NCBI GenBank assembly: GCA_022984795.1
Contig: JALIHJ010000003.1
Location: forward strand, 124,001 to 188,000
Direction of reading: 5' to 3'
Length of the DNA: 64,000 nucleotides
Source of the DNA: Fabrea salina
Taxonomy: Eukaryota > Ciliophora > Heterotrichea > Heterotrichida > Fabreidae
The notes beneath the pieces are model-generated. The model ran no database searches. It saw only the letters and a program-made list of their open reading frames with translations, and was not told where the DNA came from. A program made the translations under genes and the position numbers. Numbering within the stretch: the stretch's first letter is position 1; each line of letters starts with the position of its first letter. This document shows positions 9,504 through 16,484 of this stretch, piece after piece.

Positions 9504-10061
9504 ATGTATTGCGAAAACAGCAAAAACTTAATTCGGGAACTCAAAACTTCAAAGTGGCTGCCTCCTTACAACCAAACTTTAATATCCGAAATTGCAAGTG
9601 AAACCCAACAACTTTCTGCGGACATATCTAGCATAATTAGAGACCAAGAGAAGAACCTAGCTTGTATGACCCTTAGTTCCTGTGCCAACCGGAACAAAAG
9701 AGCAGTTCTTCTTTACTTAAACCACAGACTTTCTAAGGTGGAAAAACTCAAGTGGGAAACTGGAGGCACCATTCCTCCGCACTTCAACAACCAGCTTAGT
9801 AGTTACGAACAAGAATACTACAGACAGTACTCAGCACTTATACAGCTCTACTCTCGCAAAGTGTGCAAGAACTTAGACTTAACTGCAGACTTGCAACCCC
9901 CCAAAGACCTGTTTGTGGAAGTTAGAGTTAAGGAGAACTGTGGAGAAATAGTTCTGCCTGAGTCAGGCTCCGTAAGTCTCGAAAAAAACACCATGCACCT
10001 TTTAAGACGCACAGAGGCTTCGCAACTAGTAAGACAAGGTTTACTGCAGCATACCAATTAA
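9504..10061 (+). CDS. PSF1: GINS complex subunit PSF1
   Basis: This 185-residue protein aligns along its length with GINS1/PSF1. MYCENSKNLIREL matches the family N-terminus, CANRNKRAVLLYLNHRLSKVEKLKWETG matches the conserved RNRR...YL..RL..I..L.WE block, and LQPPKDLFVEVRVKENCGEI followed by VSLEKNTMHLLRRTEASQLVRQG is the PSF1 C-terminal B domain. GINS binds MCM2-7 and Cdc45 to form the replicative CMG helicase. The gene abuts the convergent methyltransferase gene with no base between stop codons. The replisome-associated Timeless gene is also in the window, at 44057. Confidence 0.93.
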   Translation: MYCENSKNLIRELKTSKWLPPYNQTLISEIASETQQLSADISSIIRDQEKNLACMTLSSCANRNKRAVLLYLNHRLSKVEKLKWETGGTIPPHFNNQLSSYEQEYYRQYSALIQLYSRKVCKNLDLTADLQPPKDLFVEVRVKENCGEIVLPESGSVSLEKNTMHLLRRTEASQLVRQGLLQHTN

Positions 10062-10703
10062 CTAATCATACTTGGTACAGATGTAGACGTAGTGGAACTG
10101 CGAAAGTTCCAAACTTGAGAACTGGTCCAAGGGAACTTTGGGAATCTTAACTTGCTCTATGTGCCAGTTCAGAAGTTTGTGCTTTAGGTAACCTATTCTT
10201 GTGTCGGGCATTCCGTAAGACACCAAAATATACACTCCCCCACTCTTGAGTACTCTGTAAACACTCTGGACCATCATGCTTGCGCGTTGGAAAGCGTTTT
10301 CGCCACAAAGGATGCAGTCTAGAGTGCACTTGTCTACGATAAGGTCAAAGCAGTCGTTAGGGAACTCGATACTTGTAGCGTCCATTAAAGTAAAGTCCAT
10401 TTCTTCGTAGTTTTGGAACCTTTTCGTTTGGTTTTGAATTAAAACGGAAGAAAAGTCGATGTTAGTGATGTTTTTGAATCCGTCCAAGTAAAGTTCTTCA
10501 GCCAAAGCTGAGTTTCCACAGCCAATGTTAAGGATCTCTGATTCTAAGTTTTCGTCCAAACGAGCTAAAATGTAAGACCGCAGTTGGGAATAAGGGACTA
10601 GCCAGTCATAAGTAGTTTCTGACTCAGAGGAGTAACGCAAGTCCCAGTACTCTTGGGAACTGTAGTCAGGAAACGTTTCTGGGAGTTGGATTTCATCTGC
10701 CAT
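10062..10703 (-). CDS. Class I SAM methyltransferase, EEF1AKMT4/METTL13-like
   Basis: This 213-residue protein is a single Rossmann methyltransferase domain. SAM-binding motif I is ILNIGCGNSALAEELY, followed by NITNIDFSSVLIQ, MDATSIEFPNDCFDLIVDKCTLDCILCG and YRVLKSGGVYILVSYG. The start YSSQEYWDLRY..E....YDWLVPYSQLR and the DKxTLD block are typical of the METTL13 N-terminal / EEF1AKMT4 family, which methylates eEF1A lysines. Lysine methylation of a translation factor is therefore the best guess; the substrate is inferred from family only. The stop codon is TAG, one of few in the window. Confidence 0.85.
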   Translation of the reverse strand: MADEIQLPETFPDYSSQEYWDLRYSSESETTYDWLVPYSQLRSYILARLDENLESEILNIGCGNSALAEELYLDGFKNITNIDFSSVLIQNQTKRFQNYEEMDFTLMDATSIEFPNDCFDLIVDKCTLDCILCGENAFQRASMMVQSVYRVLKSGGVYILVSYGMPDTRIGYLKHKLLNWHIEQVKIPKVPLDQFSSLELSQFHYVYICTKYD

Positions 10704-10715
10704 TTTAAATTATTA

Positions 10716-11783
10716 CTAAAAGAATAAAAAGTGCGAAGGAGTAGTTTCGAAGTATTGGTTGATGTGTAAAGCAGAGTACTCTAGGTTTAGGTTTGTAACG
10801 TCTAGTTTTTTCATGAACTTGTCTTTCTTGCTAGAAGTCATTTCTACCATTTGACCTCCTCCCCCCAAAGACTTGTTTTTGGAGAGTTGCTGTTTTAAGT
10901 TAAAAGTAGGTCCTACTTTTATCCAACTCAAGATTGGTTTTTCTTCTCTTTTCAGACACTCGTTCATGTAGGAAACTGCTTTGTCTGCAAACACCCGCGA
11001 AGCAAACCTTACAAAAGCACAGGCATGCTGTGGAAGCACCTTGATGTGGGCTACTTCTCCGAACTGCGTGAAGAACCCCCTTAAAGCTTCTTCTGAGCTG
11101 TAGAGTTTGTTGAGGTCCTGGACAAACAAAGTGCACCCTGTGGAGTCTATAAAGTTTTCTGAGTAAACTTCAGAAGTGTCGCTTAAGCCAGGCTTAGGCG
11201 TTGCAGGCGAGAGTCGTAGCTGTTTTTCCCTAATTTGGGTTCCTTGCATCATGATTAAAGCTCTTTGGCAGTCTCTTCCTGTTGCAAACTTAACGAACCC
11301 GTAACCTCTGGACTTCCCTGTTACAGGATCAGCCACTACTTTTGCAGATATGACTCCTGGAATGCTTGAACTGAAAGTTTCGAACAACTCGGTGTTGCTT
11401 ACTGACTGGTCAATGTCACTGACAAAAATACTGTTGTCGTAGCCCACAGGAGCTTCTGAAATCTGTTGGTCGTAAGTTTGGGATACTGACTGCTCGCGGT
11501 TTCCCAGTTGGGCCCAGTTGAGTTTGAACTTTTTGTTGGTGTTGGGGATTGGAAGTGAGTGGTAAGCGTGGAGTACCCTTTCTGCAGTTTCGTGGGAAGG
11601 AAAATCAATAAAAGCATACCCAGCTGGCATCCCTGTGTTTTTGTCTCTAACTACTTTGACGGTGACGCTGCTCCCGACTCCTGAAAACAAAGACGAAATG
11701 AAGCTTTCGTCCATGTAGGGCTCGTCTATGTCACCCATCCAAAGAGTTTTAGAGTTGTCTAGGTTTATGTCTTGGAAAGCCAT
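10716..11783 (-). CDS. Triple-RRM RNA-binding protein (Nam8/RBP45/SECp43 type)
   Basis: Read from the ATG at 11783 the protein has 355 residues and three RNA recognition motifs. RRM1 has LWMGDI (14-19) and AGYAFIDF (54-61). RRM2 has IFVSDI (119-124) and RGYGFVKF (159-166). RRM3 has LFVQDL (219-224) and CAFVRF (255-260). LWMGDI..YMDE and the KLNWAQ after RRM1 are characteristic of the Nam8/RBP45/TRNAU1AP branch, whose members act in U1 snRNP splicing, mRNA binding or selenocysteine tRNA function. The reading frame stays open upstream of this ATG, but that extension lies inside the divergent PanK gene and lacks domain content. The start codons of the two genes are 6 nt apart. Confidence 0.88.
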   Translation of the reverse strand: MAFQDINLDNSKTLWMGDIDEPYMDESFISSLFSGVGSSVTVKVVRDKNTGMPAGYAFIDFPSHETAERVLHAYHSLPIPNTNKKFKLNWAQLGNREQSVSQTYDQQISEAPVGYDNSIFVSDIDQSVSNTELFETFSSSIPGVISAKVVADPVTGKSRGYGFVKFATGRDCQRALIMMQGTQIREKQLRLSPATPKPGLSDTSEVYSENFIDSTGCTLFVQDLNKLYSSEEALRGFFTQFGEVAHIKVLPQHACAFVRFASRVFADKAVSYMNECLKREEKPILSWIKVGPTFNLKQQLSKNKSLGGGGQMVEMTSSKKDKFMKKLDVTNLNLEYSALHINQYFETTPSHFLFF

Positions 11784-11789
11784 TGTATA
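11784..11789. promoter_or_regulatory. Six-nucleotide head-to-head spacer (TGTATA) between two start codons
   Basis: These six bases are all that separates the ATG of the RRM gene (minus strand, 11783) from the ATG of pantothenate kinase (plus strand, 11790). They contain a TATA-like core, so each ATG is preceded by a TATA-type sequence (TTATACA on minus, TTGTATA on plus). Any promoter must overlap both coding regions. A shared bidirectional initiator is inferred, not shown. Confidence 0.5.
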
Positions 11790-12704
11790 ATGGAATTCAA
11801 AAGGACTTTTGGCCTTGATATAGGAGGAACCTTGGCTAAGTTGGCTTACCTTGACGACAGGGAGCCTAAGGGTCCTCTGGACTTTGAAACTTCTCAAGGA
11901 ACTGTTCACTTGAAAATCTTTGAAAGTAACAAAATCGACGAAATTGTCCAGTTTCTGCACAGAAAACACTTTTCGTGCGACCAACTGGCTGTGACTGGAG
12001 GAGGTGCTTTTAAGTACAGCAGTGTTTTAGAAGAAAAGCTTAATTGCCATGTACTTAAACTGGATGAAATGGCTTCACTCCACGCAGGGTTCAACTTAGT
12101 GATACAAGAAGAAGCTAACCCTTCTTATACTTACTCTATTAAAAACGGTCTCCAAAACTACCACGCACAAGACCCACCTTCTTTGTTGTGCAACATTGGT
12201 TCAGGAGTTTCAATCATAAAGTTGCTGAGAGACTCCTTTGAAAGGGTCACAGGGAGTTGCTTGGGAGGAGGCACTGCTCTAGGTTTAGCTACTTCAATTG
12301 TAGGCGTTAATAGCTACCAAGAACTTTTGGATATGTGTGAAAGTGGAAATGCCAACAATGCCGATCTTTTGTACTCAGACATTTACGGAGGTCACACTGA
12401 CGAAACTCTTGCAGTGTCTTTGGGCAAGATTGCTATGAGTGACCCTAACGAGTACCACAAAAACGACATTGCTAAGAGTTTACTGAACATGGTTGCCTAC
12501 AACATAGGGCAGATTGCTTACCTAACGGCACGCATCCAAAACATAGACCATGTGTACTTTGGAGGAAACTTTATCCGAGGCTACCACTACACGATGGACC
12601 GGATAACTTTCAGTGTAGAATACTGGTCAAATGGAGAAATAAAACCTTTGTTTCTGAAGCACGACGGGTACTTTGGAGCATTGGGTGCTTTAACATTAAG
12701 TTAA
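11790..12704 (+). CDS. Pantothenate kinase, type II (eukaryotic PanK)
   Basis: This 304-residue protein catalyses the ATP-dependent phosphorylation of pantothenate, the first step of coenzyme A synthesis. It starts with the ASKHA phosphate-1 loop FGLDIGGTLAKLAY (DIGGT 10-14). It also has LLCNIGSGVSIIKL and the GSCLGGGTALGLATSIVG block typical of eukaryotic/Staphylococcus type II PanK, and ends with VYFGGNFIRG and a C-terminal GYFGALGAL. Length and motifs match the catalytic core without an N-terminal extension. The ATG at 11790 is chosen because the family core begins right after it. Its last 4 nt overlap the 3' end of the convergent 7TM gene. Confidence 0.93.
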   Translation: MEFKRTFGLDIGGTLAKLAYLDDREPKGPLDFETSQGTVHLKIFESNKIDEIVQFLHRKHFSCDQLAVTGGGAFKYSSVLEEKLNCHVLKLDEMASLHAGFNLVIQEEANPSYTYSIKNGLQNYHAQDPPSLLCNIGSGVSIIKLLRDSFERVTGSCLGGGTALGLATSIVGVNSYQELLDMCESGNANNADLLYSDIYGGHTDETLAVSLGKIAMSDPNEYHKNDIAKSLLNMVAYNIGQIAYLTARIQNIDHVYFGGNFIRGYHYTMDRITFSVEYWSNGEIKPLFLKHDGYFGALGALTLS

Positions 12705-13945
12705 AATGATTTAGGCTTCCCAGGCAGAACACTTTCTGACATAACTGAAGCTTTGTAGTACTCGCCTTTCGAAGTAAAGATGTAGGAAATAGCAATTAAA
12801 GTAACTCCTTGCATCAAAACTGTTCCTCCAACTATGATTTTTTCTCTTAAGTAAGGAGCAAAGAGCTTGCTTGCCATCACTAGTGCTGGAACTGTCAAGA
12901 AGTACAAGGAACCTGAAACTAAGAATCTAGTTAAAAACATCTTTTTTTGCCCTGACTTAGACCTAGACAGGTTAACCATGTTGTAGACAAAGTAAGCTAG
13001 CAAAGACAGTCTAAGCAGCACTAGCCCCCAACCAGGCAGTCCTTCGTAAAGCGAAAACTTGTAGTAAGCGTCATCTGTAGCTTTGCCAAACCCACTTATA
13101 ACTATGTGCAGAAAGCCCACAATTACCATGATTGGAACGTACAAGTCTGGGTTAGGAAAGTCTGAGTAGTCAATAGTCCAGCCTTCAGAAATCAAAATGA
13201 ATATGCAGGAAATAGTTAGTTGAGACAAAAGAGCAAAGGCCTGCCCTATGAACTCAATAGACCCTGCTCCTTTTCCGTTGCTTTCGTACAAAGACAAGTG
13301 GAAAAAGTAACACACTATTGACAAAAACTGGAACAACACTGCAAAGTTCACCCAAAGCATGTTAGTTTGTGCAAGGTTCTCAGAACGGAAGTACTGAATA
13401 ACTTTCCAAATGTTTGCACCTAAGGCTATCAAAAAGGCCACTCCAAGCACCAAGTATATGTTTTTAAGACCTTTGAGTTCTACTGGCAAGTGGGAGTCGC
13501 CTTCATTCTTAATGGTCATTTCGACCCTGAGTTTGGAGTTTATTTTTAATTTGTTTTGGCAGTCTGCCACAGCAAAGTACCACACGTGAGGTCTTACAGT
13601 TTGATGCAGCATTCCTTCTATTTTTCCTGTCCAAGAACCGTCTGTAGGGAGTTCTAGTGGCTTGATTCTTTTAGCGCGCTTAACTTTTTCTTCACAAGAC
13701 AGATAAGCAAAGTCTTCTGTCCAGTCTTCGTCCAAGTACAACAAAAACTGCAAAGAATAGTGCTTATTGGCAGAGTAGTCTTTTTTGCCCTTAGTCAGTC
13801 TTGCTCTCATTTCGTAGGGCCCCATTCCTATGTCCATTCCAAACTTAGTTAAGTACACCCAGGGGTCTTCTAGTTTTATGTCGTGTGTAGTTTTGATGAA
13901 CTTGCTTTCTGATATGTGCAGCAGCGATAATACTAATAGCCACAT
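12701..13945 (-). CDS. GOST-type seven-transmembrane protein (GPR180/TMEM145-like)
   Basis: This 414-residue protein begins with a hydrophobic signal peptide (MWLLVLSLLHIS). An extracytoplasmic beta-rich domain of about 150 residues follows, then seven hydrophobic segments starting at IYLVLGVAFLIALGANIWKVI and ending at VLMQGVTLIAISYIF. The motif WYFAVADCQN and the luminal-domain plus 7TM order match the Golgi-dynamics (GOST) superfamily, nearest to GPR180/TMEM145 (rhodopsin-like GPCR transmembrane domain family). The likely location is the secretory pathway or plasma membrane. The ligand and any role in signalling or trafficking cannot be read from the sequence. Confidence 0.82.
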   Translation of the reverse strand: MWLLVLSLLHISESKFIKTTHDIKLEDPWVYLTKFGMDIGMGPYEMRARLTKGKKDYSANKHYSLQFLLYLDEDWTEDFAYLSCEEKVKRAKRIKPLELPTDGSWTGKIEGMLHQTVRPHVWYFAVADCQNKLKINSKLRVEMTIKNEGDSHLPVELKGLKNIYLVLGVAFLIALGANIWKVIQYFRSENLAQTNMLWVNFAVLFQFLSIVCYFFHLSLYESNGKGAGSIEFIGQAFALLSQLTISCIFILISEGWTIDYSDFPNPDLYVPIMVIVGFLHIVISGFGKATDDAYYKFSLYEGLPGWGLVLLRLSLLAYFVYNMVNLSRSKSGQKKMFLTRFLVSGSLYFLTVPALVMASKLFAPYLREKIIVGGTVLMQGVTLIAISYIFTSKGEYYKASVMSESVLPGKPKSF

Positions 13946-14003
13946 CCCTTAAATGATTAATTATGGCTAAGTTTATGATTTAAGTAATGCGTGGTTTCTT
14001 AGT

Positions 14004-14145
14004 TGAAGGCGCTACTAACTAAGATCTAACCAAAACGCTTCGATGCATCAGAGAACAGACACCTGTTTAGCTTGGCTAAGAAGCTAAGCCACTGATGTTT
14101 GAAAGGCTGAGGAAAACTTAGTTGGAGTTTGACGCCTTCATTTTT
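14004..14145 (+). ncRNA. Candidate structured small RNA, possibly Pol III transcribed
   Basis: This 142-nt stretch lies in the 206-nt gap between two genes. Its ends pair: TGAAGGCG (14004-14011) with CGCCTTCA (14133-14140), and inside that AACTAAG (14017-14023) with CTTAGTT (14117-14123). A third helix pairs GCATCAG (14045-14051) with CTGATGT (14092-14098), enclosing a 9-bp hairpin, GTTTAGCTT / AAGCTAAGC (14065-14073 / 14081-14089, one G-U). TTTTT at 14141-14145 directly follows the closing stem, as a Pol III terminator would. TGGCTAAGAAG (14073-14083) fits the loose A-box consensus. It does not match tRNA, 5S, U1, U2, U4, U5, U6 or SRP sequences I know. The class is unknown and expression is unproven. 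Confidence 0.45.
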
Positions 14146-14151
14146 AAGTTA

Positions 14152-14826
14152 TTAGTGACCTAAGTGGGTGAGCAGGTCTAAGTGGGTCCTTGCTGCTTGA
14201 ACTTCAGAGTTAAAGGACTTTTCAAAGGCCTCTACATCTTGGGGAGTGGTGTCCCTTACAAACTGAGCAGGGTTTCCTTGCCACACAGTGTAAGCAGGTA
14301 CAACTTGCCCTGGGGAAACTACCGTGTTGGGAAGGATTATGCACCCTCTTTCAAGTTTAGCTCCAGGCTGCACAACTGCTCCCCTTCCTATTCTTACGTA
14401 GCTGTCGACCAAACAAGAAATCAAAGTTACGTTATCTTCAATAATCACATAGTCAGCAATGTTTGTGGAGTTAGGAATGCCCTCGGGCAAGTTGCTTACA
14501 GTAGTCATAGTTGTATTTTCCCCAATGAAAACGTTGTCCCCTATCCTTATAGGACTTGCATCGCCCCTTAGCACACTTCCATACCACACGCTGCAGTTGT
14601 TGCCAACCATCACTTGCCCAGCTAAACAAGCACTGGGTGCAATGAAGCTTTCACCGTGCGAGGGCCACTGCTCGTCTAAAGGCATTAACTTTCTGTGGCG
14701 GGAGTATCTTTCGAGGTAAGCCACGTCGCCAGTCATTCTTGAACCAGCTCTGTCTAAGGCCTGGGCTGACTCTCTTAGTCCCCTTCCAACAAGTAATCTA
14801 AATTGCTTTGATATGGCGTTTAGCAT
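14152..14826 (-). CDS. Gamma-carbonic-anhydrase-like subunit of mitochondrial complex I
   Basis: This 224-residue protein is a left-handed beta-helix of hexapeptide repeats (CSVWYGSVLRGDASPIRIGD, FIGENTTMTTV, YVRIGRGAVVQPGA). The N-terminus FRLLVGRGLRESAQALDRAGSR matches the gamma-CA subunits of complex I in plants and protists, which form a trimeric matrix domain. The three zinc-ligand histidines of active gamma-CAs appear to be replaced: TTMTTV where LVHV is usual, and IEDNVTLISC where VGHSAVIHGC is usual. It therefore looks like a non-catalytic CAL-type structural subunit. Its ATG shares one base with the TAA stop of the upstream same-strand gene (TAATG). Confidence 0.85.
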   Translation of the reverse strand: MLNAISKQFRLLVGRGLRESAQALDRAGSRMTGDVAYLERYSRHRKLMPLDEQWPSHGESFIAPSACLAGQVMVGNNCSVWYGSVLRGDASPIRIGDNVFIGENTTMTTVSNLPEGIPNSTNIADYVIIEDNVTLISCLVDSYVRIGRGAVVQPGAKLERGCIILPNTVVSPGQVVPAYTVWQGNPAQFVRDTTPQDVEAFEKSFNSEVQAARTHLDLLTHLGH

Positions 14827-15785
14827 TATATATTTCTAATGTTTTTAATTAGAGAGTCTTCGTCAATAACTTCAGTGTCTATTAAGTTTTCGTCTTCAAT
14901 CATTAGTTCGGGTTCTTCAGGAAGAGGTGCAGGGTTCTTCTGAGGTTTGAGTTCGAATTCCTTGGGAGGAGCTTTATAGTGAGTGTGTGGAATGATTCCA
15001 CCTATTATCAAGCAAGCAGAAATGAGTATAGAAGCATAGTTGCCTGGTGTGTAATGGACTCCTGCTTTCACAATGAAAAGGGCTAAAGGAAGACCACACA
15101 CTATGCTCCATATAGAGTAACCCCCTAACACCACAACTAGGGTGTGTTTTTTGGAAAGTAGTCTTACAAAAGCACTTGAAGCACTTAAAAACACCAAGCC
15201 AATTACTGTGCACCAAAGAAGCAAGCTTATCGACAAGGGCATGCTTGATATGTACATTTCCAGTGAGTAAAAGCAAACTTTAATGCACCCATAGCCGAAA
15301 ACCCCTATTTGTCCGGGCAAAGAAACTTCAATCATAGGCAATCCTTGGTAAAAGCCTAGTTTCCTCAAACTCAAGTTAAGTAGTAAACTTCCGAACATCC
15401 ACATAAAGTAGTCTCCGTTAAGTATTTCGTCTAGGTCTTGGCTTTCAAGGTCCCTTGTTTGAACTCCTCCCGTAAACAACACAGTTAAGCACCCCAGTGC
15501 TATAGCCCAGAAACCAATTACCTCAGTTTTACTTTTGGAGTCAAGCAAGTTTACTTTGAAGAAAACCAAGTGAACTGAACCCAGAAGAATGTAGGTACTC
15601 AGTGGCAAAAGCATACAGCTAAAAAGTTCCAAGCACATTCCACAAGTAAATACAAGCAAAAGTGTAGGTCTGTTTGAAGTGCAGTTTTTTGCTTGGGCAT
15701 TTTGGAATTCTTTTCTAAACAAAGCTAACTGCTCCAGAAAAGCCCCTGCCACAAGCAACGATGCCCCTATTAGGTGAAACTCCAT
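14826..15785 (-). CDS. NIPA-like magnesium transporter / DMT-fold membrane protein
   Basis: This 319-residue protein has about nine hydrophobic segments beginning at the N-terminus (LIGASLLVAGAFLEQLALF) and an acidic cytosolic tail (PEEPELMIEDENLIDTEVID). The arrangement, the short loops and the GxxLxxxGxxLEQxA-like first helix match the NIPA/DMT superfamily; NIPA members are proposed Mg2+ transporters. The substrate is inferred only. Its C-terminal coding region must contain the 5' leader and promoter of the downstream gamma-CA gene, since the stop and the next start overlap. Confidence 0.65.
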   Translation of the reverse strand: MEFHLIGASLLVAGAFLEQLALFRKEFQNAQAKNCTSNRPTLLLVFTCGMCLELFSCMLLPLSTYILLGSVHLVFFKVNLLDSKSKTEVIGFWAIALGCLTVLFTGGVQTRDLESQDLDEILNGDYFMWMFGSLLLNLSLRKLGFYQGLPMIEVSLPGQIGVFGYGCIKVCFYSLEMYISSMPLSISLLLWCTVIGLVFLSASSAFVRLLSKKHTLVVVLGGYSIWSIVCGLPLALFIVKAGVHYTPGNYASILISACLIIGGIIPHTHYKAPPKEFELKPQKNPAPLPEEPELMIEDENLIDTEVIDEDSLIKNIRNI

Positions 15786-15819
15786 TTGCTAATTATTATG
15801 AGAGATTAAATAACTATAA

Positions 15820-16134
15820 ATGGTAAACTGGGAAATTCCGCTGTTTGGATGTTTGGGAGACTTGTGCAGTTGCATTGTGGTTGGGGCTTTACCCGGAGGA
15901 GCTTGCATTTATCAAGGAATGAGTGTTTCTAAAGCTACAGGAGAGTCCTGCACAATTGCTTGTTGTTGTGTGTGCTTGCTAGCGTGCTTAGGCGCTGCCT
16001 ACAATAGAGGGAAAATCCGCGACAGGTACTTGATAAATGGTTCCTTCTGTGGGGACTGCATTACAAATATGTTTTGCTTGCCTTGTGCTGTTTGTCAAGA
16101 GTACCGAGAAGTGAATGTAAGGGAAGCAAGGTAA
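15820..16134 (+). CDS. PLAC8-family cysteine-rich protein
   Basis: This 104-residue protein is one PLAC8 (DUF614) domain. It contains GCLGDLCSCIVVGALPGGACIYQG, a cysteine-rich hydrophobic stretch CTIACCCVCLLACLGAAYNR, the R...IRDRYLINGSFCGDC block and CLPCAVCQEYREV at the end, which is the diagnostic CxxxxCxxCQxxRE signature. Family members are membrane-associated and influence organ size, metal tolerance or fusion in other eukaryotes; the molecular activity is unknown. The start lies right after CTATAA. Confidence 0.92.
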   Translation: MVNWEIPLFGCLGDLCSCIVVGALPGGACIYQGMSVSKATGESCTIACCCVCLLACLGAAYNRGKIRDRYLINGSFCGDCITNMFCLPCAVCQEYREVNVREAR

Positions 16135-16165
16135 TTAATTAGTTTAATTAGTGACATAAATAGGG

Positions 16166-16474
16166 ATGCTTCCAATGACAAGTTTGCAGGGCGGACTGTC
16201 CACAGCAGTCATGGTAGAACTCAAGTCGGGGGAGTGCTTTAACGGATACTTGAGTAAAGTTGACTACTTCATGAACATTAAACTAACAGAAGTTATCCAC
16301 ACAGACCCCACAGGAGAAAGCTTCAGAAGAGTTGACGAGTGCTTTATTAGAGGAAACCAAATTAAGTACATAAAAGTTACCCCCGAAGCTATACAAAAGG
16401 CTTCGCAAATCAAAGTAGCCAAAAGAAAGTTCCAGGCCCGAACTAGAGCTAGAGTGTTTAAAAAAACTTATTAA
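16166..16474 (+). CDS. LSM4: U6 snRNA-associated Sm-like protein LSm4
   Basis: This 102-residue protein has the Sm1 and Sm2 motifs: MVELKSGECFNGYLSKVDYFMNIKLTEV and CFIRGNQIKYIKV. The start MLPMTSL and the sequence after Sm1 match LSm4 of other eukaryotes (MLPL..L, VELKNGE.YNG.L...D.WMNI.L). LSm4 belongs to LSm2-8 (nuclear U6 snRNP) and LSm1-7 (cytoplasmic mRNA decay) rings. The usual RG-rich tail is replaced by a short basic tail (KRKFQARTRARVFKKTY). It sits 10 nt upstream of the next same-strand gene. Confidence 0.93.
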   Translation: MLPMTSLQGGLSTAVMVELKSGECFNGYLSKVDYFMNIKLTEVIHTDPTGESFRRVDECFIRGNQIKYIKVTPEAIQKASQIKVAKRKFQARTRARVFKKTY

Positions 16475-16484
16475 TAACCTAAAA

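Noticed and set aside
10716-11984. Longer form of the RRM protein (67 extra N-terminal residues)
   Set aside because: The extension overlaps the PanK coding region on the other strand, lacks domain similarity, and an ATG at 11783 directly precedes the RRM.
13946-14151. tRNA or U2-like snRNA (GGCTAAGA motif) in the gap
   Set aside because: No cloverleaf, no B box and no extended U2 similarity; only the general structured-RNA call is kept.
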